This document shows, in pieces, positions 1 to 8,143 of a stretch of 64,000 nt of DNA. The notes under the pieces were generated by a model that worked only from the letters and a program-made list of their open reading frames with translations, was not told where the DNA came from and made no database searches. Position numbers and translations under genes: made by a program. This stretch comes from Kutzneria kofuensis (lineage in GTDB: Bacteria; Actinomycetota; Actinomycetes; Mycobacteriales; Pseudonocardiaceae): assembly GCF_014203355.1 (NCBI RefSeq), contig NZ_JACHIR010000001.1, positions 3,350,038 through 3,414,037 on the forward strand, in the 5' to 3' direction. Positions within the stretch are counted from its first letter, which is position 1. Every line of letters starts with the position of its first letter.

Positions 1-1230
1 TTCCTCCAGGACCATGAGCTTGGCTAGCACCGGCAAGTCGAGGGAGATCTTCCGGCGCTGGGCGCTGCGGTGCTTGAGCATCAGGTTGTTGAGGAACCGC
101 TTGAGTTGCCTCGGATTCCCGCGCAGTCCGCCCCCGAGCACTTCTGCGATACTCGCCGCCCAGTTCAGGTCGCGCACCAGGTCGGCCGGCACGTCGCCGA
201 GGATCTCCCCGGCCACGCCGACATTGAACGCTACCTGCAGGTTGCCGGCTTCGCGGCGGTGCCGAGTCTCGCCCAGGACCTTGGCGAACTGTTCGTTGTC
301 GAGGCGCAGCTCCGCCAGCAGCAAGTTGACGTACGTGTCGGCCTCCGGAGCGGACAGCGGCGGGATGGCCACCTTGAGCTGCAGCATCTTCTCCAGATAA
401 TCGGCACCGATCCCAGCGCCGTCGGGTCGCCGCAACTGCGGGTACCGCGAATCGATCGCGGACTCAACAACCGCCTGGTTGGCCGCCAGGACGTAGGCCG
501 TCTTGGGCGTGTTGAGGAACAACCGAATCGCCTCGAAAGTGTCCACCACGGTCTCGGGCAAGCACCGGTCAAGGTCGTCGATAAACACCACGACGGCATC
601 CACGTCGTCCAACGTCTTGACGACTTTCGCGAACTCCGCCCGGAACCGCCCCGCGTCCGCGATCGCCTCGGCCGTGTCGTTACCCGACGCGACCTGCTTG
701 GTCTTGGGATCCTCCAGCAGCTTGTTGGCCTCGCTCGCGGCGGCGTTCACCGCGGCCTTCGTCACGTCCAGAACCTGCGGATCAATGCTCGGATCCATCG
801 CTTGGATCACGAAGGGAGCCGCGGTCTGGGCGCCGGCTACCGCGACCCGTCCGCCCCTGCGTCCCCACCGGCCGAGGCTCTGGGCGAACCGGCGGAGCCT
901 GGACACCTGTTCCTGCTCGTCGGGGGCGACTCGCTGGCCGACCGCGTCGAGCACGGTCGTCATCAGCGCAACCTTGACGTCGTCGTAGTCCTCGTACTGC
1001 CATGGGCTGAACTCGACGCACACGTAGCGTGACAGCGACTCCTCGCCGTCACGGATCTTCAGGAGCTCCTGCCGGGTGATCCGCATCAGGCTGCTCTTCC
1101 CAGAGCCCCAGTCCCCCAGGAGGCCCACCGTCAGCGGGAGCAGCCGCGGCTCGGTGAGCGCCACGAACAGGGTGTCCACCAGGAAGTCGAAGCCGAGAAG
1201 GTCGACCTCGGTTTCGTTGTCCGCCCACAT
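1..1230 (-). CDS. KAP-family P-loop NTPase, C-terminus outside window
   Basis: The minus-strand frame is open from an ATG at 1230 to the window edge, giving 410 codons without a stop. A GGAG ribosome-binding site lies about 7 nt before the ATG. Residues 39-46 form a Walker A motif (GDWGSGKS), FSPWQY at about 74-79 is the aromatic motif that usually follows in KAP proteins, and VVVFIDDLDRC at about 213-223 is a clear Walker B. KAP NTPases are often membrane-associated and many belong to phage-exclusion systems such as PifA or the QatA subunit of Qat. The gene is transcribed away from a nuclease-like gene, which suits a defence island, but a defence role is inferred from family and context only. 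Confidence 0.88.
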   Translation of the reverse strand, partial: MWADNETEVDLLGFDFLVDTLFVALTEPRLLPLTVGLLGDWGSGKSSLMRITRQELLKIRDGEESLSRYVCVEFSPWQYEDYDDVKVALMTTVLDAVGQRVAPDEQEQVSRLRRFAQSLGRWGRRGGRVAVAGAQTAAPFVIQAMDPSIDPQVLDVTKAAVNAAASEANKLLEDPKTKQVASGNDTAEAIADAGRFRAEFAKVVKTLDDVDAVVVFIDDLDRCLPETVVDTFEAIRLFLNTPKTAYVLAANQAVVESAIDSRYPQLRRPDGAGIGADYLEKMLQLKVAIPPLSAPEADTYVNLLLAELRLDNEQFAKVLGETRHRREAGNLQVAFNVGVAGEILGDVPADLVRDLNWAASIAEVLGGGLRGNPRQLKRFLNNLMLKHRSAQRRKISLDLPVLAKLMVLEE

Positions 1231-1715
1231 CGCCCCGCTCCGTTCGACGCGGCATGGTGACTGTCCGCTCCTCGGTGGCCGCCGGCCGAAGGCGAACATC
1301 GAGGATAGGATCGGTGATCAGCGTCGATGGTCATTTGACGGACGTGTCGCCGACGACCACGTACTGTTACTGACAGTTACCAAAGCGTGATAGGCGCGTT
1401 ACGATCACGATGCGGCGGCCGGTGCGCCATGGATGTGGTCGCCTGCTCGCGTCGTTGCAGGACTCTGGCCGGAGCCAGCTGGTCAACGAGGTACAGCCCT
1501 GCGCCGAACCGGTGCTGCGATCCCGGCTCGGATGGCGGACAGACTTCCTGGACTTCGCAGGCGAACGCCGGACGGAAAGGTCCTGCTCGCCCCGAGCACC
1601 GAGGCCGCGGTGCTCGACAATGTCCGGTCATGTGAACTCCACGCTGGCGGCGTGATCATGAGGGGGCCATGAGGGCCGATGCGGCCTTACTGATGCGATC
1701 GGCGAGGATGAACAG
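1231..1715. other. intergenic region between divergent genes
   Basis: This 485-bp stretch separates two divergently transcribed genes and should hold both promoters. I see no convincing protein-coding frame: the short open frames on both strands lack ribosome-binding sites and recognisable residues. A short inverted repeat, ACTGT at 1363-1367 and ACAGT at 1373-1377, lies in a locally AT-richer patch and could be a small operator. A TTGACG at 1335-1340 resembles a -35 element, but no well-spaced -10 follows it. Confidence 0.5.
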
Positions 1716-3551
1716 GTGGTAGACGACCTAAGCGGGCTTGGTCCGCAGGGCTTCGAGCGCCTGAGTCAGGCTCTGGCCGTGCGTGTCCTGGGGCCGGGCG
1801 TTGAGGTGTTCGGCGAGGGACCGGACGGAGGGCGCGAAGCGACCTTTCGCGGTCGGCTGCCGTATCCAAACCCCATCGAGCCCTGGGACGGCTACGGCGT
1901 GCTGCAAGCCAAGTACAAGGCGAAGATCATGGGGACCGGATCGGATGCGGCCTGGTTGCGACAGCAGGTCTCCGCTGAGTTGAAGGCGTGGTCCGACCCC
2001 AGCAAGAAGCGTGTACTCGACGGGCGAGTGCCCGAGTATCTGATCTTTGTGACCAACGTGTCACTCTCTGCTGTACCCGGCAAGGGCGGCAAGGACCAAA
2101 TCGATGCCTTGATCGGAAGCTACGCGACAGCGCTGGGTCTGAAGGGCTGGGCAGTCTGGGACGGGACCACCGTCTGCACCTTGCTCGACAGCTACCCCGA
2201 TGTCCGGCGGGCGTTCAGGGCCTTGATTACGCCGAAAGAGGTGCTCGCGGCGATGCATGATCGTCTCACGGCGCCCCCCGTTCCCTCGCGAGTCGATGTC
2301 GTTCTTACTGGCCCGCAGTATCGCCCTGGTCAGCCCGGACACGAAGCGACCTTCCAAACCGCCTACGACGTGGCCGGAGGCCCCGGACGGTTCGGTGAGG
2401 CGATGGGCGAAGTGCAGGAAGCCGGGCCTGGCTGGGTTCAGCACTTCGCTGGCGGACCCTATGGCGAGCCCGCGGTCCTGGTCGAATTGCCCGGAAAACC
2501 TGCTTCAGTCCTCGCTCGCACCGTGTGGAACGACCTGCAGGCGATTGGTGGCGGGCTGCCGAATTCCGGAGTAATCGGGATCGGTTTTCCTGCTGCTAAT
2601 CGCGCCGACCCGGATCCATTCATCGACTCGGACCGCCAGGAGGTCGAACTGGAGGGCGGGCAGTGGGGCCGTAGAGGTCGTGGTCGCCTGATTCGCCGGC
2701 CCGGCAAGACCCCGGTGTGGCAGCCGGAGATCGTCTTGGACAGCGAAGCCAGCCGGGACAAGGACTCCTGGACGAACTTGTCGGACAAGCGTGACCTTCG
2801 GCTACGGGTTGCCGGAAGAATTCCGCTGGCAGTGGAGGACTGGGAAATCACCGACCGCGGTCGGGCGAAGATGCTGACCGCCCTCCAGGAGGCCGGACTG
2901 GGTGAGGTCTGCCGTCACCTTGCAGATCGATACGGACTCGACGCTGCCGGGATGGAATGGCAAGAGATCGACGAACCTGACGGTCACAACAACAGCCGGT
3001 TCGGCGCGTATCACCTCACGGCGACCGGTGCCGACGGCCGCCCGGCGGTGTCGATCTGCTTGTACATGGTGCTGCCTGACGGTTACACCACGGATTTACG
3101 GACCGTCGTCGACTTGCGCGTCGACTTCTCGGCGCTTGCCCCTCATGCGGAATCGACAGCTCCCTCGCTGATTCCCGCCGCTCTTCGTGTTTCGATGACC
3201 GAGTTGATCGAGTTCTTCACGCAAGCGTGGCATGTCGCCACGATGGTGGTGCCGCTGGCGGCCTTGGACGACCCGATCCGCACGCAGCCTGCAGGGGCAC
3301 CGAGGCTGGAGCTTTACATCCAGAGTGAACGTCCGGAATACGGTGGAACAGATTGGACTGTCAGGCCCTTGGACATGGTCGATCTGTCTTGTTTTGGCGC
3401 TCCACGCAGTGGCCAGCCACGAGATCTCTCCGTGGCTGTGACTACTCCCTTGGGGCTAACGGGCCAGGACATCGACAGGTGGATCCACCAGGCGCTGGAC
3501 AAGATGGCCGCCGACTTCGGGTTGGTCGTCCGCCCTCCGAGTGCGAAGTAG
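1716..3551 (+). CDS. PD-(D/E)xK restriction-endonuclease-like protein, 611 aa
   Basis: The GTG start is supported by a GAGGA ribosome-binding site about 8 nt upstream. Residues about 10-70 match the restriction-endonuclease-like fold found at the N-terminus of many bacterial NLR-like defence proteins: an FERL helix, a PDGGRE segment (D37, E41) and LQAKYK (Q64, K66) as the likely metal and catalytic residues. The remaining 500 residues have no domain I recognise and no membrane helix. The gene stops 134 bp before a two-NTPase membrane protein on the same strand, so the pair may work as effector and sensor; that partnership is inference. The fold call is good; nuclease activity is not shown. 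Confidence 0.72.
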   Translation: MVDDLSGLGPQGFERLSQALAVRVLGPGVEVFGEGPDGGREATFRGRLPYPNPIEPWDGYGVLQAKYKAKIMGTGSDAAWLRQQVSAELKAWSDPSKKRVLDGRVPEYLIFVTNVSLSAVPGKGGKDQIDALIGSYATALGLKGWAVWDGTTVCTLLDSYPDVRRAFRALITPKEVLAAMHDRLTAPPVPSRVDVVLTGPQYRPGQPGHEATFQTAYDVAGGPGRFGEAMGEVQEAGPGWVQHFAGGPYGEPAVLVELPGKPASVLARTVWNDLQAIGGGLPNSGVIGIGFPAANRADPDPFIDSDRQEVELEGGQWGRRGRGRLIRRPGKTPVWQPEIVLDSEASRDKDSWTNLSDKRDLRLRVAGRIPLAVEDWEITDRGRAKMLTALQEAGLGEVCRHLADRYGLDAAGMEWQEIDEPDGHNNSRFGAYHLTATGADGRPAVSICLYMVLPDGYTTDLRTVVDLRVDFSALAPHAESTAPSLIPAALRVSMTELIEFFTQAWHVATMVVPLAALDDPIRTQPAGAPRLELYIQSERPEYGGTDWTVRPLDMVDLSCFGAPRSGQPRDLSVAVTTPLGLTGQDIDRWIHQALDKMAADFGLVVRPPSAK

Positions 3552-3771
3552 TCGAGCGCTCCTTGGCCGGCTGCCGTGCGACAGCCCTTTTCGGTGATCG
3601 AGCTGACACGCTCCGTCGGTGAACAACCAGAGGGACCTGCGAGGCAGTCCAGTACCTGTGCGGGACCTCTGGGACGATTTGCGTCATGACGGCAAGGGAG
3701 CGCGGGCGTCACCGACGGCGCACTGGACTGCTTGCCTTGCTGACCGGGTTGAGCGCCCTGCTCGTAGCTCT

Positions 3772-3777
3772 GCTAGC
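3772..3777. repeat. 6-bp target-site duplication, left copy (right copy 4889-4894)
   Basis: GCTAGC flanks the insertion on both sides. The match extends three more bases (TGT) at 3778-3780 and 4895-4897, so a 9-bp duplication is possible. The 6-bp reading is preferred because it leaves TGT at both inverted-repeat ends. Confidence 0.85.
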
Positions 3778-4819
3778 TGTATGAGGCCATGACGTTGGTG
3801 ACGCGAGTGCGGAGCCGGGAGGCTGGTGGCTGATCTCCGGCGGCGGTGTGTGGTCGATGGTAGTTGTAGTGGATGTTCCAGACGGTCAGGGCTGCTGACC
3901 GCTGGTGTTCGCTGGTCCATTCCCGGGCGTAGAGGAACTCCTCGGCCAGGATCCGGTTGTAGCGCTCGACTTTGCCGTTGTGGCGTGGGGTGTAGGGGGT
4001 GATGCGCTGGTGTCGGGCTCCGCGCAGCACGGTGGCGAAGTCGCGGGCGCGGTAGCAGGCGCCGTTGTCGGTGACGATGCGGTGGATGTGGGTGATGCCG
4101 TGTGCGGCGAAGAACGCCCGCGCCCGGTGGGTGAACGCGATCGCGGTGGCGGCCTTCTCGTCGGGTAGGGCCTCGGTGTAGGCCAGCCGGGAGAACCCGT
4201 CGATGGCGGAGTGCAGGTAGGTGTAGCGGGGACGTTGGCCTGGCTTCTTGCTGCGGGCGACGCGTTTGTCCTGCTCGCTGCCCTTGCCGTGGATCCGCCA
4301 GCCGCCGCCCTCGGGGATCTGGCCGGTCTTCTTCACATCGAGGTGGACCATGTGGCCGGGCCAGCGGGCGATGATCGGCCTGGGTTGCCGGTTGTTCTGG
4401 CCGGTGGGGTCGAGGAACCGGCGCCGGTTCAGACCCAGGTGGGCCAGGTGCCGGCCCACGGTCCGTGTCGAGATGGTGATGTCCTGGGCGGCCAGCTCGG
4501 TGGCGATCCGGCGTGCGGAGTACTTGCGGGTCCGGCGCAGCTGCTCGATCCGGGCCACCACCTGGGCGGGGGTGGCCGTGGGCTGGCGGTGCGGGACGCT
4601 GGGGCGATCGGCCAGGCCGGTCTCGCCGAAGCGCCGGTAGCGGTTGACCCACTTGCTGGCGCACTGGCGGGAGATGCCCATCTCGGCGGCGACATGGGCG
4701 ATCGGACGGGTCCGGCAGCGCTGCACGAGACGGCGACGGCCTTCGACAGACAGCGGGGCGTTACGGTGGAGCACGGACGGGTCTTTCTGCTCGGCGGACG
4801 AGTGGGTGGTACTTCTCAT
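3773..4819 (-). CDS. IS481-family DDE transposase
   Basis: This 348-residue protein has an N-terminal helix-turn-helix region (about residues 25-70, including the ISRQCASKWVNRY helix), a second winged-helix-like segment to about 130, and an rve integrase core. The catalytic acids are in HLDVKK (D161), IVTDNG (D251) and GKVERYNR (E285). The length is normal and nothing interrupts the frame. The last residue and the stop codon lie in host target DNA just outside the element end at 3778, so the C-terminus depends on the insertion site. Some starts downstream of 4819 are also possible. Confidence 0.9.
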   Translation of the reverse strand: MRSTTHSSAEQKDPSVLHRNAPLSVEGRRRLVQRCRTRPIAHVAAEMGISRQCASKWVNRYRRFGETGLADRPSVPHRQPTATPAQVVARIEQLRRTRKYSARRIATELAAQDITISTRTVGRHLAHLGLNRRRFLDPTGQNNRQPRPIIARWPGHMVHLDVKKTGQIPEGGGWRIHGKGSEQDKRVARSKKPGQRPRYTYLHSAIDGFSRLAYTEALPDEKAATAIAFTHRARAFFAAHGITHIHRIVTDNGACYRARDFATVLRGARHQRITPYTPRHNGKVERYNRILAEEFLYAREWTSEHQRSAALTVWNIHYNYHRPHTAAGDQPPASRLRTRVTNVMASYS

Positions 4820-4888
4820 CCTGCCGCTGAAAGACCCGTCCCCTTCACCAGGCCCTCTGCCGCGTCAACAACCTCATGACCCGCAACA
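3778..4888 (-). mobile_element. IS481-family insertion sequence, 1111 bp
   Basis: The element is bounded by imperfect terminal inverted repeats: TGT-ATGAGGCCATGACG reading inward from 3778 and TGT-TGCGGGTCATGAGG reading inward from 4888. They match at 21 of the first 28 positions and share GTTG-TTGACGCG-like inner blocks. A 6-bp GCTAGC duplication flanks it. It carries one transposase gene filling almost its whole length, as is usual for IS481-family elements. It interrupts the gene at 3686-7580 in antisense orientation. The intact transposase, clean duplication and undamaged target frame suggest a recent insertion. Confidence 0.88.
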
Positions 4889-7608
4889 GCTAGCTGTGGC
4901 CACCAATCTGGCCACCAACGCAGTTCCACAGCGGTTCGCACGCTGGACCCAGGATCCCTGGTGGACCTGGGGTGCAACCACGGTTCTCGCTATGTTGGTC
5001 ATCCTCGTTGGTGTTGCTCTCCAGCGGCTGTCCTCCGACGAACCTGGCCAGCCTGCTGCCTCCCGCACCGTTGAGCTCGCCACCGCCAAGCCCGTCCATA
5101 ACCTGCCGCCGCGCAATCCGGCCTTCATCGGCCGCGACGCCGTGTTCGAACGCATCGAGGCCGAGCTCGCGGGCGGCCCCGTCGCGGTGGTGGCGATGCA
5201 CGGACTGGGCGGCATGGGCAAGTCGGCCATCGCCCTCGAACTCGCCCACCGGGGACACGAGTCCGGGAGGTACTCCATCGCCTGGTGGATACGGGCGGAG
5301 ACGGAATCGACGCTCGTCGAAGACATCGCAGACCTGGCCCCCACCCTGGGCCTGAGCGTGTCGGACGACCAAGACCAAACCGTGAAGGACGTGCGCGCGG
5401 CACTTCAGGAACGAAGCGGCTGGCTGATCGTGTTCGACAACGTTGCTGGTCCTGACGCTGTCCGCCCCTGGATCCCAGTCGGCTCAGGAGCCACCTTGAT
5501 CACCAGCCGGTTCCGCGGCTGGGGCAAGCTGGCAGCGCAAGTCGACCTCGATCGGTTCACACGCGAGGAGTCCCTGGCCTATCTGGCCCGCACTGTTGTG
5601 CGCTACAACCCGGTCGCCGCCGATGACTTAGCCCAAGCGCTGGGCGACCTGCCGCTGGCGCTAGTTCAGGCCGCTGGCTACCTCGACCTGCGGGATCTGC
5701 CGATCGAGAGGTACCTGGAGTTGTATCGGGATCGCGACGCGGCCGGCCGTCTACTTGCCGAGGCAATCGACGGATATCCGGCCAGCGTCGCCACGACCTG
5801 GCTGCTGCACTACGACCAGCTCGCCGAGGACGAACCCGCGGCCCTGCAACTGCTGCGACTGTGTGCCTTCCTCGACCCCGAGGACATCGACCTACACCTG
5901 CTGCTGTCCCTACCCAAGCTCCTTCCGCCCGAATTAGCGGCCACCGTTGCCCAGCCGATCGACCACGAGCGTGCGGTAGGCGCCTTGGTCCGTACTAACC
6001 TCTTTACCAGGATCGACACCGATCGAATCAGGTTGCACCGGTTGGTGTCGCAGGTGACGCGGTTGCACCTGGGCGCCAGTGCCGGAACGTGGGCGACGCG
6101 CGCTGCCACGTTGGTGAACCAACTGTTCCCTATCCGCCCAGACGACCCGGCCCAATGGCCGCGCTGCGCGATGCTCGCAGCACACGCCAGCATGGTGATC
6201 GAGCACACCGAGAGCCTGGCGGTGTCCGACGCACAGGCGAACGCGTTGTACGACCGACTCGCGGTATACCTACAAAGCCAGGTCCAGGGCGACGTGGAGA
6301 TCTACTCGCTCGACGCCCCAGACGCTGCAGTGGACTGGCGCACCTCGCCGGTCCGCTCCCGCTACTCATCCCAGATCCAGCGCATCGCACCTCAGATGCT
6401 CGCTGACCGCGACCGCGAACTCGCGGAACTGGCTGCCTTCGCCACAGACGACAACGAACCTGGCTACCTGTGGCTGCGAGCCGGAGCCTGGTCAGGCAAG
6501 ACCGCACTGTTGTCCTGGTTCGCACTGCACCCACCAGCCGGCGTGCAGGTAGTGTCGTTCTTCGTCACGGGACGCCTGGCTGGGCAGTCCGACCGGTCGG
6601 CGTTCGTCGACAACGTCATGGAGCAGCTACTGGCGGTGTTAGGCCAGCAAATTCCACCGCTCTTGACCGAGGTGACTCGCGAGGCCCACTTGCTTGCCCT
6701 CCTGGAGGAAGCGGCGCAAGCCTGCAGCAGCCGCGGTGAGCATTTGGTCCTGCTCGTCGACGGCCTGGACGAGGACCGAGGAGTGCACGCGGGACCTGAC
6801 GCCCACAGCATCGCCGCGCTACTGCCAACTCACCCACCGCGAGGATTGCGGATCATCGTCGCGGACCGATCGAACGCGGCACTCCCTACCGACGTACCGG
6901 CCCACCATTCCCTACGCCACCCAGGCATCGTCCGCCCGCTGAACCCGAGTACCCACGCCAGAGTCTTGCAAGCCGAAATGCTCCGGGATCTGCAGAGGCT
7001 GCTGGGCGAGGGTAGCAACCGTGACCTGCTTGGTCTGATTGCCGCCGCATGCGGCGGCCTGACGGTGCATGACCTCGCCGAACTCACCGACACACCCGTG
7101 TGGGCTGTCGAAGACCTCATGGACGAATGCAGCTTCACCAAGCGCAAGGGAAACGGCGCACCCGTCTACTTTTTGGCCCACGAGGAGCTGACCGTAACTG
7201 CAGTGCAGATGCTTGGACCGAGGCGCCTTTCGGAGTACCGCGATACCCTGCACAGTTGGGCGGATCGGTACCGAGCACGGAAATGGCCCGAAGACACGCC
7301 TGACTACTTGTTGTCTTCATACCCACGAATGCTCCTGCAGTCTGCGGATGCCGCGCGCTTGGTTGACTGCGTCACCGACGTGGACCGCCACGATCGAATG
7401 CGCCAGCGATTCGGGGACGACGCGGCGGCCATCAAAGAGGTGGATACGGTGATGGGTGCCATTGTCGCGTCAGATAACGGCGACCTGGTCAAGCGACTCG
7501 CCGTTCATCGGGCGGCCTTGCAGCGGCGGACGTTCCTGCAAAGGTGGCGTTCCGTGCTCCGTCGCGTACGGTGGCGTTGAACATCGCAAGGTCTGGCAAA
7601 CTCATTGA

Positions 7609-8142
7609 GTGATCAAGCACTTCACATCGAGCGTGTTCGTCTTCGGGCTGGTCGGTGAAGTATGGAAGCTGGGGCTGATCAAGCATCCTCGGCTGCGGCG
7701 CTGGATGATCGCCGGTGGCCATGTCGAATCGGGTGAGTCGCCGGTTGATGCCGCACTTCGCGAGGTCGAAGAGGAAACGGGCCGACGGGTTCGGTTGGTG
7801 CGGCCTCCTGGTCCAGCGGTCCCACCCGCGTTTCCGCGCACGGTGCTGACGATGCCGTGGTGGATTACCGAGCAGCCGGTGCCGCCGGATGGGCACTGCG
7901 GGGATCGTCACGTGCATATCGATCACCAGTACGTCGCCTTCGTCACCGATCCGGACGAGGTGACCCGGAAGCCGGAGCACCCGTTCCGCTGGGCTGGGCA
8001 GGATGAACTCGACGACCTGGCGATGTTCGCCGACACGCGGCTGCTCGCGGCCGGCTTGTTCGCGGTCGTGCCGATGCTCGGAGTTGGCGCCTTCGACGCG
8101 ATGTTCATTCTGACGTCGCTGGCGGGCGATGGGCAGTCGTGA
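7609..8142 (+). CDS. NUDIX hydrolase
   Basis: This 177-residue protein carries the NUDIX box at about residues 37-59: GGHVESGES, then REVEEETG, giving the G-x5-E-x7-REVEE-x-G pattern with all metal-binding glutamates. NUDIX enzymes hydrolyse nucleoside diphosphates linked to another group. The GTG start has no strong ribosome-binding site, and a TTG one codon upstream is an alternative. The gene is convergent with the long nucleoside-type operon and ends two bases before that operon's last gene, so it could supply a hydrolytic step to the same pathway or act as a housecleaning enzyme. The substrate cannot be read from the sequence. Confidence 0.88.
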   Translation: MIKHFTSSVFVFGLVGEVWKLGLIKHPRLRRWMIAGGHVESGESPVDAALREVEEETGRRVRLVRPPGPAVPPAFPRTVLTMPWWITEQPVPPDGHCGDRHVHIDHQYVAFVTDPDEVTRKPEHPFRWAGQDELDDLAMFADTRLLAAGLFAVVPMLGVGAFDAMFILTSLAGDGQS

Positions 8143-8143
8143 T

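Larger units (their letters stand above)
3686..7580 (+). pseudogene. membrane-anchored dual-NTPase STAND-like gene, split by an IS element
   Basis: Codons 1-30 and part of codon 31 lie at 3686-3777; the rest continues in the same frame at 4895-7580. Joining them across one target-duplication copy restores 925 residues. The restored protein starts with two hydrophobic segments (about 14-32 and 54-74, the first broken by the insertion). An NB-ARC-like module follows with FIGRD and a P-loop at 134-141 (GLGGMGKS) plus a Walker-B-like LIVFDN. A second NTPase module has a P-loop at about 560-567 (GAWSGKT) and Walker B LVLLVDGLDED near 648. STAND proteins sense a ligand and drive an effector; the nuclease-like gene 134 bp upstream could be a partner. 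A frame now opens at 4644 inside the insertion and runs to 7580, so a fusion lacking the first helix might still be made. Confidence 0.85.

Noticed and set aside
70-1032. Long plus-strand open frame over the left edge
   Set aside because: It is the complement of the KAP NTPase gene, lacks family motifs and arises from high GC in the opposite strand.
1377-1672. Several short open frames in the gap between the divergent defence genes
   Set aside because: Conflicting frames on both strands, Arg/Cys-rich composition, and no ribosome-binding sites.
3684-4664. Second minus-strand open frame inside the insertion sequence
   Set aside because: Arg/Pro/His-rich translation in a shifted frame of the transposase; the DDE residues are only in the 3773-4819 frame, and no slippery sequence is needed.
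4644-4894. 5' part of a frame that runs into the STAND-like gene
   Set aside because: This part is antisense transposase sequence; the native N-terminus lies on the other side of the insertion at 3686.
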